From the NCBI GenBank assembly GCA_011634665.1, contig WAEK01000012.1:558001-622000 (forward strand): a stretch of DNA of 64,000 bases, in the 5' to 3' direction. How positions within the stretch are numbered: position 1 is the first letter of the stretch; the number at the start of each line of letters is the position of its first letter. Positions 1-10,864 of this stretch are shown here, one piece after another. A program made the position numbers and the translations under genes. Under the pieces are notes generated by a model, which worked only from the letters and a program-made list of their open reading frames with translations, was not told the DNA's origin and ran no database searches. The stretch is from Mortierella sp. BCC40632. Lineage: Eukaryota > Mortierellomycota > Mortierellomycetes > Mortierellales > Mortierellaceae.

Positions 1-497
1 AATCTGGATTCAGAGGAGCGATCGTCGCCCTTGGCATGGATGACAGAGAATTTGCATGTACAGTATGGACTTCAGAAGCAGTTGCTGGCGCATCAGGACC
101 GAGGCATCAAATTGGATATTTTTGAAAAGACCAAGGTGCAAAGTATTACCACATCTCCTTCTGTTGACTCGAAGGAAAATAGTCAGGCCAAGGCCCAAGG
201 GGCTGACATCTCAGACTGGCCCATCATTAGACTGGACAATGGCCGACAGCTCCAGACACGACTCTTGGTCGGAGCCGATGGCGTCAATTCCCCTGTAAGG
301 ACATTTGCAAAGATTGAGTCTCTAGGTTGGGATTACTCTCAATTTGGACTTGTTGCCACCCTCCAGGTGGACTTTGCCTCGGCTACGACACCAGGACAGG
401 CTAAGGGAATCGCTTGGCAAAGATTCTTGCCCACAGGTCCCGTCGCTATGTTGCCTGTAAGTTTTCCTGTTTTCCTGTTTTCCTGTTTTCCTGTTTA

Positions 498-531
<34 letters not shown>

Positions 532-1565
532 ATGACGCCAGAAATGGACTCCCGATTATTTTTTTTACTTTTTTGGTACTAAAATGGTTTCACTCTGCAT
601 GGTTACTCTCGTTCACTCTCCTTCTTTCCTCTCATACCATCATAGCTCAATAATGGACTGGCGAGCTTGGTCTGGTCGACCACACCCAAGATTGCGCAGG
701 ATTTGAAAAAGTTGCCTCCACGGGAGTTCTGTGCGTTGGTAAATGCCGCGTTCAGTGCCAGCCCTGCTGAGCTGGAGTATCTCTACAACAACATTGGACC
801 GGACGGTCAACCTCAGGTGGACTTTGAAAAGGAGATTGAGTGGAGAGCAAGTGTCCAAGATTTGGAACAGCAATCTGGGGTACGACCAGGAGCCGGAGAT
901 GCTAGACCACCTAGGGTGTTGGGTGTTCAAGAGAACACTCGCGCGCCTTTCCCATTGAGAATGAGAAACTCGAACAGTTATGTTGAAGAGCGTGTCGTCC
1001 TTGTCGGGTAAGATTATATTCCGGTTTATCTTTTCTTGATGTAAAACGTTGTCGAGACGTGAAGACGGACAAAATGATGACTGAATCTCTTTATCGTGGG
1101 GACCTTCTTCTCGAACTAGTGATGCTGCCCATACGGTTCATCCTCTAGCGGGCCAGGGTCTTAATCAGGGACTCGCAGATGTCGAATGTCTTGCTCGGGT
1201 GGTGGAACAGAGTCTCCTCAGTGGATCAGATATTGGTAAGCAGGACTCAAAGAGACCAACGCGTCCACTCTATTTTTTCTTTTTCTTTAGGAATTCCAAA
1301 CTCAACATTTCTTTCTTTTCTCTTGTTTATCCGTATGATAGGCAACATTCACTCGTTGATGCCTTATTCTAGCGAGCGTTTCCTCCCCAACCTAGCCATG
1401 CTTGGCACGGTCGACAAACTCTGCAAGTTGTACAACACGGATTTTGGACCGATTGTTTGGGCGAGATCCTTGGGTTTGACGGCGGTTGATAATATGGAGC
1501 CGATCAAGACTGAGATCATGAGGTTCGCCATGGGCCTGGAGGAGCCTTTGAGTACCCGCTCCTAA
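1..1565 (+). CDS. COQ6: Ubiquinone biosynthesis FAD monooxygenase COQ6 (5' partial)
   Basis: Flavin-dependent monooxygenase of the mitochondrial CoQ synthome, which hydroxylates the quinone-ring precursor at C5. The gene enters from the left edge, so the N-terminal Rossmann GxGxxG part is missing. Four exons join in frame: <1-456, 646-1007, 1120-1235 and 1342-1565 (TAA). Visible signatures are the second FAD motif LLVGADGVNSPVR around 265-300, and the GD motif DAAHTVHPLAGQGLNQGLAD, whose Gly codon is split by intron 2. The stretch LASLVWSTTP after intron 1 matches COQ6 rather than other UbiH-type enzymes. The C-terminus ends PLSTRS. Intron 1 carries a T run of more than 25 nt. The next gene lies on the opposite strand only 112 bp beyond the stop, so the 3' UTRs probably overlap. 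The family call is firm; exon ends are inferred. Confidence 0.9.
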
Positions 1566-1677
1566 AAATGAGAGAGACATAGTGTTTAGAAAATCCACCT
1601 TCAATTTTGCATATCGAACCATCTAAACGAGCTTTTTTTTTTTTTTTTTTTTTTTACTTGAACTCTATGAAAACTAT

Positions 1678-2128
1678 CTATGCTTGTTTCTCAGCTTCTG
1701 TTTTGGCCTCGCTCTCCGCCCGAGTTTCGTTCCTTGCCTGTTCCTCAATGGCCTTTAGAAATCCCTCGACGCCTAGGAGAGCAGGAGAATGTCATCAACA
1801 CCTTTTTTTTTTTTTTTTTTTTTCTTTCTTTCTTTTTTTTTTTGTATTCACCAAAGCCCTTACCATTTCCTGCACTTGGGTCAAGTCCAAACTGCATTAA
1901 CAAAGGGCCCAGTTGTCCAGATTCGAGGGCTTCACTGAGTGAGGCAAGAGCCTGAGAGAATTGAGGGGTTCTGACAACAGCCTGAATCTCTTCTGGGGTC
2001 TTGTCCAAGGTCTCTGGAAGGTGTTGGAACAAGATCTCACAGAGTTTGGGATCAGAGAGTAAAGGAGCGACTGCGCCCGGGGTCAGGACTTGATTCAGTC
2101 TTAGACGAGGTGCCAATGGGTTGCTCAT
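1678..2128 (-). CDS. Rpn13/ADRM1-type DEUBAD-domain protein, lacking the Pru domain
   Basis: Two exons on the minus strand, 2128-1864 and 1772-1678 (stop TAG), give 119 residues. The sequence MSNPLAPRLRLNQVLTPGAV followed by APLLSDP, HLPE, RTPQFSQALASLSEALESG and QLGPLLMQFGL is a typical C-terminal DEUBAD domain of ADRM1/Rpn13. That domain binds and activates the deubiquitinase UCHL5/UCH37 at the proteasome. The exon 2 tail is charged (FLKAIEEQARNE..). The start at 2128 has a reasonable context and no upstream frame encodes a Pru ubiquitin/Rpn2-binding domain. Only 839 bp separate it from the next gene's stop, and I found no Pru-like peptide there. Baker's yeast Rpn13 is the reverse, Pru without DEUBAD. 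Either the organism splits the two domains between genes or an upstream exon escaped me. Confidence 0.8.
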
Positions 2129-2967
2129 GTCTTGGGAGGAGGTGGAGAATGGGTTCGATTACTTTTTACGGATGGAATGAAGGAGAAAGAGAATGAGGAG
2201 GTAGGAATTTTTTTTTTTTTTTTTTTTTTTGGAAACGAAAGAATTAACACCCTGTTTGTTCACATTTGGAATTTGAAAGAGGAGAAAGGATACGTGAGCC
2301 ACTTGGAACGCGTAATGCAGCATATATCTTTATACTTTTTTTTTTTTTTTTTTTTTTTATCTGCTGGATACTCTAATTCAGAATGTTGGCCTTTTGGTAT
2401 TTTTGTTGTAGTAGTAGTAGTAATAGTAGAAGTTGTTGTTGTTGTGGCAGTAGAGTGGTAGTAGCTCTCTCCCTCTGGCAAGAGAGACAGCGAGGATGCT
2501 TGACTAAAATATTTGTGATCTGAGTCGCGTGTCTCCACAAACGGCAAGAGAAATGAAATTTTGGTCACACAACTGTTTATCCAGATCATCCAACCCCATC
2601 ACTTCCTTTGCAGGATGCCAAGCTCTTTTTTTTTTTTTTTTTTTTTTTTTGGAAGCATCAGTACCTCTCAAAAAAGTGACAAGATAATATGTGGTAATGA
2701 AGCAATGTTCAGAAAGAGTGGCTCTGACTGAGAGGAGTGGGGTAGAGGGATCACCCAATTGCCGTGTTTTGAACTTAGTCAGCACAGAATTCCGCTGGGG
2801 AGAAGAGAAGGGATATATGGTACAAAACGAACTCAACCAAGACTTCTATATTATTACTTTGACGATTCTTCTCCTTATCATCACACATTCACACACATAC
2901 ACAACCCTCTCTCTCCGTCTTTGTCATCGTCATTGATAGCTGTCTTTGCTTTTTGCTTTTTGCTTTT
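2129..2967. other. Intergenic region, no gene seen
   Basis: 839 bp between the DEUBAD gene start and the SND2 stop. It holds three T runs (about 2208-2230, 2337-2358, 2628-2650) and a TAG/TTG triplet-like stretch at 2405-2460. Open frames here are low-complexity only. It should contain the DEUBAD promoter and the SND2 3' UTR. Confidence 0.6.
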
Positions 2968-4040
2968 TTAGCGGTATTTGACAATGGGGCCCTTTTCTGC
3001 ACGCTTTTCCATTTTTTCACGTCGCTTCGATTTGGCTCCGTCAGCAGGCGCTGATCCGCTTGCACTAGCTCCTGCATCACCACCACCAAGGCCACCACGC
3101 GACAACATGGGCTTGATCGCCAAGTGCCAAGCCTTCCAGAAGGCATATGCCGGGATCTATGTGATCCAAGAGAGAAAGAGAAAGAGGAAAAAGAAGTGAG
3201 TAGATCTGATCAACTACTCAAAGAATAGAGAGGCGATTAAAACCGATCTGACTTACCGAGAGGTAGAACCACCACATTTTGGACCACAGGGCCGAGGTGA
3301 CATGCACGAACCAGGTAACATAGATGATATCAAAGAAGTATCTATTCCACAGCAGATTGAGAAGATCAAGAAGAAAGAAAGAAAGAAAGAAAGCCGTTCA
3401 CGATTAAAAAAAAAAGAACGTTCCTGGATCAGAGATGATTTGTTGAGATTCTTCTGGGGAGGGGAAAGAGAGAGAGAGAGAGAGAGATCTGACGAACAAG
3501 CAATTATACGTACTGCACCAAGCCCTCTTGTGAAAGATCCTGTCCAGCATCTGCAAGTTCGCCGTTGGCATTGTATCGAGGTCGCCCCATGGCATTGATC
3601 TGCATATACATAAAGACGCTCAGGCCAGCAGTGGTCAAGTATCCCAGTATGAGCTTCCATCCGAATGTATCAAAGTGGTAAATGATCCTGTAGATAATGT
3701 AGAACGCCTGTCAGACCATCAGCGCCCAGCGTAGGTTTGATTTGATAGAATAAGAATAAAGAAAGAGTGTCAGTCCCGATAATGGAAAAGCTGGAGTAGA
3801 GTAACTAATGGAAAGGCTCCCCCAGCGCTTACATTGACCCAGATAAATCCTTTGCGGAGCGAAAGCAAAGTCTTTGCGTTTTGGTGGGCAATCTTTTTCT
3901 GTGAGGTATTAGCCTAGTGTAGAGGAGAGCGGCCGAAAAGAGATTCAGTCAAACAGGATAGATAGTAATGCGTTAGAGTTAGGAATGCCAAGCAAGAGGG
4001 TGGGGGTGGGGAGGTCTTTTTTAGCTCGTTCATTTACCAT
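2968..4040 (-). CDS. SND2: SND2/TMEM208 homologue, ER-targeting membrane protein
   Basis: Small multi-spanning ER membrane protein of the SRP-independent (SND) targeting route, homologous to human TMEM208. Five coding exons on the minus strand: 4040-4038 (ATG alone), 3913-3833, 3707-3514, 3341-3257 and 3156-2968 (TAA), giving 183 residues against about 173 in human. All junctions are phase-consistent. The protein begins M-ANTSQKKIAHQNAKTL, followed by hydrophobic segments (GFIWVNAFYIIYRIIY; LILGYLTTAGLSVFMYMQ; YFFDIIYVTWFVHVTSALW; MWWFYLSIPAYAFWKAW). It has the conserved LADAGQDLSQEGLVQY loop, which parallels the family's MDGGMDLNMEQG. The tail is basic (KSKRREKMEKRAEKG). The start-codon-only first exon is supported by a GTAAAT donor right after ATG and a CACTAG acceptor before GCT. 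It is transcribed divergently from RNA14. Confidence 0.88.
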
Positions 4041-4398
4041 GGCGACGGTTGGACGGTTGGATGGAGAGAAAGAAGAGGAGCCAAGATGCTGAAGGCATCT
4101 CAATTTTCTTGTTCACAATTTCGGTGACGTTCGTTCACCAAAAAATTAATATTGTCTCCTCTCTCTCTAGCTCACCTTTCACTTTTTTTTTTTTTTTTTT
4201 TTTTCCATCTCCATCTATCTGATCCACGTCTCATCGAGAGAGATAGAGAGGAAGAGACCATCCTCCTAACTCAGCCTATTTACCTTTGCCTGACCTAATA
4301 CAAAAGAAAGAAAGAAGAAAAAAAAGACCATCGTCTTCAAACTCAAGAGTACACTTGCTTTTTTTGTTGTTGTTGATTTGGCTGCCATTCAGGACACC
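4041..4398. promoter_or_regulatory. Shared divergent promoter of SND2 and RNA14
   Basis: 358 bp between the two start codons, containing a T tract of about 24 nt (4181-4204) flanked by pyrimidine-rich sequence. No clear TATA box. It must carry the promoters of both genes because they diverge here. Confidence 0.55.
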
Positions 4399-7300
4399 AT
4401 GGATTCACCTCGCCCAAGCGACTCTCGGTCGCCTACGGCTCTCGACTCGAATGCGCCATCAGTGGCCAATTCGGAAGAGAATACGCCCACAGGGACACCT
4501 CTCCACCAACAACACAGCTCATCATCAAGTGGTCAGACCACTGGACCCCAATCACCCCCCGATGCCACCAAAAAACCGGATTCAGGTGATAACCTAGAAC
4601 AACGAGTGACAGATGATTCATACGATGTGGATTCTTGGCAGTCTCTTCTGGATGATGCTGAGAAGGAAGGTGACATCGCCAAGGTGCGCGAGCTGTATGA
4701 AAAATTCTTGAAGGTCTTTCCAACCTCGGTAAGTCTATTGTGTCTCTTTCCCTTTTTCTTTCCTCTTTCTCTTCCCTTCTCTGCGGCGACTCCTACCAAG
4801 GTGAATCAGTAGTAGGACTAAGCCTCTGCCCAGAAGGGAGAAAAGGCGAGGCTGCATAACAAGCTCCCCTCATTGTTTGTTTGTGAGGGTGTGTGTGGTT
4901 GATATACCTGGATTTATGGCTCTTGCCCATGACAAACCCTGACAGATTGTGAAGGGAAAGAGGGACGATTATCATTGGGGAGAGGCAGAGTTGCTTGCTT
5001 CAAGATCAAAAGGGCTTTGAGCCTCGACACTGAAATAAACCCGTTGCAAGATCGCGTTCTCAAAAACTCGAAACAAAAAAAAAAAAAACAAAGCAAAACA
5101 AAAAACAAAAGCAAAAACAAAAGCAAAAGAAGAAAAAAAGAATGGAGTATTTTGGCCCTTCTCTCAAGAAGAGAGGTGGCGATCTACACTTTATCCACGG
5201 ATGACACTTATGAATCTGCTGAAGCAATAGCAGCTTAATACCCATCCCCAGGAGTACCTGGACTTTAACGACCATAGGACAAAGCATCCAACCAGCAACA
5301 TTCGATACTGATAATTACTTTTCTTTCTTTCCTCCCCCCTTTCCCTCTCTTTTCTCTTTCCTGTTGCAACCCAATACATCACTTTCCTCGACCTCGGTCA
5401 ACTTATGACTTTGCTTCAATTGCGTTGCTCTTGACGAATTCATCCATTCGGAATCGATCCTGTACAATTCCTGTTGCTGATCGTGGCCTCTGCGGGTTAT
5501 TGTCGTCGTCTTTGGGTTTTGGATATGGGATTTGGCATGGATCTGTTGCTTTTGGGGTTTTATTTTCCCTAATTCGATTTGATCCATTGCCTGTCGACAT
5601 CGAAACCAATAAATGTCAATGCCATGCATCGGTACGCTTTATTATTATTATTATTATTTTGTCCGACGCCCAACACACTCGATTTCGATCTATTTTTTTT
5701 CGCTTTGATTTCGTCTTCGATATGGGTATTGGTTATCATACGGTGTTTTGCTCCTCCCTTCCCTCCTCTTCCTTCTCCCTTCTCTTTATCTCTTTTGCTG
5801 TTCTTTTTTCATTTTCGACCTCCCCTTCCCTGTCGGGGTTTCGGGTGGATCCACTTCTAGTCCAGGCATTGGGTCCTTTACGCAGAGTTTGAGCTCAAGC
5901 TTCATCATTTCACAGAGGTCGAGAGCATTTTCCAGCGTTGTCTTCGTTCAGTCTTGTCTGTGGATCTTTGGAAGTATTATCTCAACTATATCCGTCGCAT
6001 TAATACTGGACCAGAGTCAAAGGATGTGATCACAAAGGCATATGACTTTGTCTTGCAGCATGTGGGCTTGGATAGAGAATCAGGACCCATCTGGAGCGAC
6101 TATCTTTTCTTCTTAAAGTCTGGACATGTAGGTATCCGTGTCTCATGAAGCATCCAGAGGAAAGCGGTCATCATTGCAGAGGAGATATATTAACATTCCC
6201 CGATATCACTCGAATAGGCTGTAAACACATGGGAAGAGCAACAAAAGATGGACGCCATGCGTCGTGTTTTCCAGAAGGCTGTATGCATCCCACTGAACAA
6301 TGTGGAGAGTATCTGGAGAGACTATGATTCGTTTGAAAACGGGTTAAACAAATTGACCGCCAAAAAGTTCCTTCAGGAACGATCTGCAGGATACATGACA
6401 GCGCGCATGATGTGGAAAGAACTCCGAAAGTTGACCGATGGCATCAACAAGAATCTCCTTCCACGACCCGTCAAATGGACAGAGAGAGAACTGCATCAGC
6501 TGGAACAATGGAAAAGACTCATTCGATGGGAAAAGTCGAATCCTTTGAATCTAGAAGATCAAGCGGGTCTTCAAGCCCGTGTGACATGGACTTATAAGCA
6601 AGCACTAATGTCCATGAGATTCTATCCTGAAATATGGTTCGAGGCCTCGCATTACTTTAGCGAGATTGGACGTATCGATGAGGCTGTGGCGCTCTTGAAA
6701 AACTCGGTCGAAATCATGCCGACTAGCTTCCTGCTTCATTTCGCATACGCCGAGATGGAGGAAGGGCGCAAAAACTTCAAGGAGGCGCGCGCCGTCTATG
6801 AACAGTTAATCAAGAACTTGTCAGAAAAGATTGAGAACATGAACAAGAAGGTGGCAGGGGAGATTCAGACAGCCAAAGAAGCCCTCTTGGCTGAGCAGCA
6901 ACAAATGGATGGAGCAGGAGCATCCAGCAAAAAGGTTCGTGACATTGAAGAGGTGGATGGTGAAATGCGCGAGCGTGAGCGTGATGAGCTCAAAAGGAGA
7001 TCGAAGGAGCTTCAGATGCACGAGAAGAATGCCAGGAAGGAGGTGGAAGAAACTATCCGAGGCGCAGGTTTAGCCTGGATCAAGTTTATGCAGTTTGTAC
7101 GACGAACAGAGGGTACTTCTCAATGGCGACAGATCTTTGGAAGGGCACGTCGCTCGAATGGGTGCCCCCATCATGTCTATATTGCCGCCGCGCTGATGGA
7201 GTATCACTGCACAAAGGATCGGTCCATCGCAGGCAAGGTCTTTGAGCTGGGATACAAAAACTTTAGTGACGAGACGGCCTATGTGGAACAGTATATGCAG

Positions 7301-8954
7301 TTCCTCATTGAACTAAACGATGATAGCAATGCCAGGGCATTGTTTGAGCGAGCACTGATTTCCATGCCTGCAGACAAAGCACGGCCTCTGTGGGAGAAGT
7401 TTTCAGATTATGAGAACAAGTATGGAGATCTTGCAGCGATCACCAAGGTGGAGAAGAGACGCAGAGAGGTGTATCCAGACGAGTCATACCTTGACCGTTT
7501 TGCCGCCAGACACAGTTACGACGACCTTCGGATCATTGAAGAGGCAGACCTCGGCACAAGCAGTAAGTTCCTTTTGTTTGCTTGTTTGTTTACTTGTTTA
7601 TTTGTTTGAAGACCAATGATTCACTTCCTAACGTGAGCTTTTCTGTATTTCCTTTTCAGTCCGCAAGAACATCCATGTGCCTGCATTGTCCGACTTTACG
7701 AGCGACTTCCCTCCTCCTCCCGAGGTGGATCTTGACAATGCTGCCCGTCCTGGAAGGAGACCCTTGATGGAGCCAGTCTACCCTGATCTCTACCCACGCC
7801 CAGACTTTGGCATGTGGAACAGCTATAGAGTGTACCCTGAAATGATTAGGAAGAGTCAACACGGCCAGCCAAACATCAACAGGGATCACCGACCAGGGGA
7901 TATGGATACGGTACCCCATCACCATGGCCCTTCCATGGATGCACCTGACGCAGAGAGGCGAGGCTCGCCGATCCCAGGAGGCAGGGATGGTCCAGGATAT
8001 TCGTCCAAGGCTCCACAGCCTCCATCAGTAGCACCTCCAATGCCTCCACAACATCAACAGCACTCTGCGCCACCGATGCCTCCTCTTCCACCCGCCCCTC
8101 CTGCACCCCCAATCTCTCAGCAAGTGCAGCAACAACAACCGCAGCAGCAGCAGCAGCAGCCACCGCAACAGCCACCGCAACAATCGCATCAACAATCGCA
8201 TCAACAATCGCATCAACAGCAACAGCAGCAACAGCAGCAACAGCAACAGCAGGGTCAGCAACCACCAGGATGGAGCTCGGGACCACACGGGTTGATTCCG
8301 GATGTGCTTGCGTTCTTCCTCTCGAGTTTGCCCCCACCCTCAAACTTCAGTGGACCCCATCTTCCAACGAACGAGATCTTGGAACTTATCCGGGCAGCTC
8401 AAGTGCCCGCTGGACAGGGAATGATGATTCCACCCCCCATCCCTTCTGGAGGAGCACCTGTCCCACCTCAGCAAGGAGGTCCACATGGCCATGGATATGG
8501 TCATGGGCCCTCACAAGGTGGCAGTGGTGGACATGGAGGGGATGGTGGTCATCATCGAGATGGGGGCATGAGAGGTGGTCGAGAGGTGGGCAATGGCGGC
8601 GGAGGTGGATACCGCAATGAGCGAGAGCGAGACTACCATGGAGGACGCGACCGAGATGGTAGAGATCAAAGAGGAAGTGATCGAGGAGGAGGCCGTGGAG
8701 GAGGATTTGGAGAACGAGGCGGATACCGGTCACGAGGTGGTGGGATGGGACGAGGCGGGATGAAGCGTAAGGGTCGTGATTACGAAGATGAAATGGGAGG
8801 AGGTGGTGGTGGTGGAGGAGGAGGAGGAGGCGGTGGTGGTGGTGGTGGTGGCGGAGGCGGGGGCGATTTTCGGAATCATGCCCCGGGCGTGAACCGACCA
8901 CCCGAGTATGATCTATTCCGGTCACGGCAGCAACGAAAGGCCAACATGGAGTAA
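4399..8954 (+). CDS. RNA14: mRNA 3'-end processing factor RNA14 / CstF-77
   Basis: HAT-repeat scaffold of the cleavage and polyadenylation machinery. It dimerises and bridges Rna15/CstF-64 to the CPSF side. Four exons: 4399-4728, 5861-6127, 6218-7562 and 7660-8954, giving 1078 residues against about 700 in animals. HAT repeats run from about residue 75 to 620 (SWQSLLDDAEKEGDI, HWVLYAEFELK, NNVESIWRDYDSFENG, HHVYIAAALMEYHCTKD, KVEKRRREVYPDE). The conserved C-terminal contact region IPDVLAFFLSSLPPP lies near 860 and the terminal motif YDLFRSRQQRK is the usual monkeytail end. The extra length is a Gln-rich stretch (about 799-860), RGG-type repeats and a run of more than 20 glycines near 1027-1050. 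Intron 1 is 1132 bp, very long for this locus. An upstream in-frame TTG is ignored; ATG 4399 is the first ATG of the frame. Confidence 0.93.
8130..8260 (+). repeat. CAG/CAA-type triplet repeat coding for poly-Gln in RNA14
   Basis: Mixed CAA/CAG/CAT triplets interrupted by CCG/CCA encode a Gln-rich segment. Because CAA and CAG alternate, this is less prone to slippage than a pure CAG run. Confidence 0.85.
8794..8866 (+). repeat. GGN triplet repeat coding for poly-Gly in RNA14
   Basis: About 24 consecutive GGA/GGT/GGC/GGG codons encode an unbroken glycine run just before the conserved C-terminal motif. It is preceded by several RGG and GRGG clusters. Confidence 0.9.
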
Positions 8955-9060
8955 GGAGTTTGAAAGATAACAAAAAAGAAAAGAAAAGAAAGTATAGCAG
9001 TGTAGACTTGCAATTGATATGTACAACAGCAGCCAAGGCAGTGAGTGGAGATGGTCGTCT

Positions 9061-9066
9061 AATAAA
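9061..9066 (+). terminator. AATAAA poly(A) signal of RNA14
   Basis: Canonical hexamer 107 nt after the RNA14 stop, followed by a T-rich stretch at 9104-9113. Confidence 0.6.
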
Positions 9067-9746
9067 GAATGTGCATTGATATGCATTGACATGCTCGAGT
9101 GGACTTTTTTTTTCCTTGCCGCTATTTTACTGCTTGCCCTTGACCGGTGTATGAATGTGCACGGCTAGTCCAGGAATGCTTTTCTCAGTTTTTCAATCGC
9201 AAGGGAGAACGAGCGGCCGAATAGAGACAAGAGATTGGTGGCAAAAATTTCTTGCAGAAAAGTGCTCAGCAGTTTGCTGACTCAGGCACAGAGTGCATTA
9301 AGTGTTCCGCCACCCTGTTGACTACTCTGTCGACTCTTTTTGTATTTATTCTCAGATGCATGGAAGTGAAGAAAAAGGGGATCATGAAAACCCGCTCACC
9401 CCCCCCCCCTCCCATCACGCACTGAGACAGGACCCTCCGAGCTTACAAAAAAGAAAAAAGGTCTTCGCCCACTCGAACATTCACCTTTCTGTTCAGTCCG
9501 GGTCTGGTCCGTTCAGAAGAAAGAAAAAGCAATTGACTCCCTCCTTCTTTCTTTTGATCCGACAACCGTACGATTGTAATGTTCTTGATTGATATGCCAG
9601 AGAACAGCAACAGGGGGGAAAGGGGTGGGGTGAGGTGGACGCCCAAGTCAAGGGAGGTGAACAATGGCGACGGACGCCGGTTCACAGCGTCTGTCTCTTT
9701 TCCACAGGCTTCCACTCGAAATTCCGCAGCGTTTAAGATTGGACAA

Positions 9747-9753
9747 TATAAAA
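9747..9753 (+). promoter_or_regulatory. Candidate distal TATA box
   Basis: TATAAAA followed by GG and preceded by ACAA, about 1.1 kb upstream of the zinc-finger gene start. Confidence 0.35.
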
Positions 9754-10128
9754 GGAGAGCCAGACGACTGTCTTTTTTTTCTTTTTTTTTTTTAACCTTT
9801 TTGTCTACCTGAGCCGGAAAGCTCAGACCGAGTCAAGCGTAGGAAAGGACCTGTGGAGAACGAGGAGGACCAGGCGAGTGCCAGCTTGAGGACGGATGTT
9901 GGTGGATGGGCCTGGTGTGTGCGAAGAGGAAGAAAAAAAAAAGTAGAGTGGTTGTGGAGTCATGGGATGGCAGAGGATGGGGAGTGTGAGGGATAGAGTG
10001 GGCGAGAAAAAAGAGCAGACACGCCGCCCTTGAGTGTGTGTGTATGTGATTTTGCAGTGGGCAGTGCAAAACCAGTGAGCTCTGTTGGTCGACCAGACGA
10101 CAGCCACAGGCTAGGTAAGAGAAAGCAG

Positions 10129-10135
10129 TATAAAA
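10129..10135 (+). promoter_or_regulatory. Candidate proximal TATA box of the zinc-finger gene
   Basis: TATAAAA about 730 bp upstream of the ATG at 10865, just before the CT-rich leader begins. Confidence 0.4.
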
Positions 10136-10864
10136 CCTGAGGTCAAAATCTCGCAAACCCAATTCTTCTCTTTCCTTTCCACTCTCTTTCTTTCTCTTTT
10201 CCTCTGCCACATCCCTTCTCCCTCCCCCCTTACTTACCCTCCCTCAGGCTAACTCTCTCTCTCTTTCTTTTTCCCAGAGAAACAGCGAGCTCTGTAGTTT
10301 TTTTTGGCCATCCAAATTAACTTTGCTGCATTCCCATTGGCAATCCATTTGCCTCTCTTTCTCTATCCCCATCCTCATCGCCATTCCCACACCCACCTTC
10401 CCATCCCCTCTCCCTTTCTCCATCCCCATCACTTTGCTACGACATCGTTCCCACCAGCTCTCGCCTCCAACCAATTTCACATCCTATCGCACTGTCAGCC
10501 ACCTACGGCCCAATCCTGTCTTGTCGATTCTTATCATCCCAGACTGACTTGAAAAAACACTAGAGGGACTGTCGTGTGTTGTTGGTCGCTTTGCTGCTCG
10601 ATCATCCTTTGTCGGCATCAGAGCCGTGTGTGCGTGTTGTGTGCTCCGTCCGTGCTTGTGCCTCCTCCAACAAGAAACAAGACTTCTTCCTGCCTGTCGC
10701 CTAGCTGTTCTCCTCTGTTTGCCACCAAAAAAAAATCTCTGGACTTTTTTTTTCTTCCTTGCTGGCCGTCCCATCGATATAAAGTAACGACCCCCAACCT
10801 CCAACCCCAACCTCCTAACCTTTTAGCCACCGATACCCTTCACCCCTCTACTCGTGTATTTACA

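Larger units (their letters stand above)
8955..10864. other. Intergenic region and long pyrimidine-rich leader
   Basis: 1.9 kb between RNA14 and the zinc-finger gene. It holds the RNA14 poly(A) signal, two TATA boxes and a strongly C/T-rich stretch at about 10140-10860 with CCATCCCC-like words, typical of an expressed fungal leader. Open frames here are low-complexity and I support no protein. Confidence 0.6.

Noticed and set aside
2140..2160. GGTTCGATTA, a tRNA B-box-like word
   Set aside because: No A box at the right distance and no cloverleaf can be folded around it. No other tRNA candidates were found by eye.
7876..8343. 155-codon minus-strand frame over the RNA14 poly-Gln region
   Set aside because: Poly-Ala/Val antisense product of CAA/CAG triplets, not a gene.
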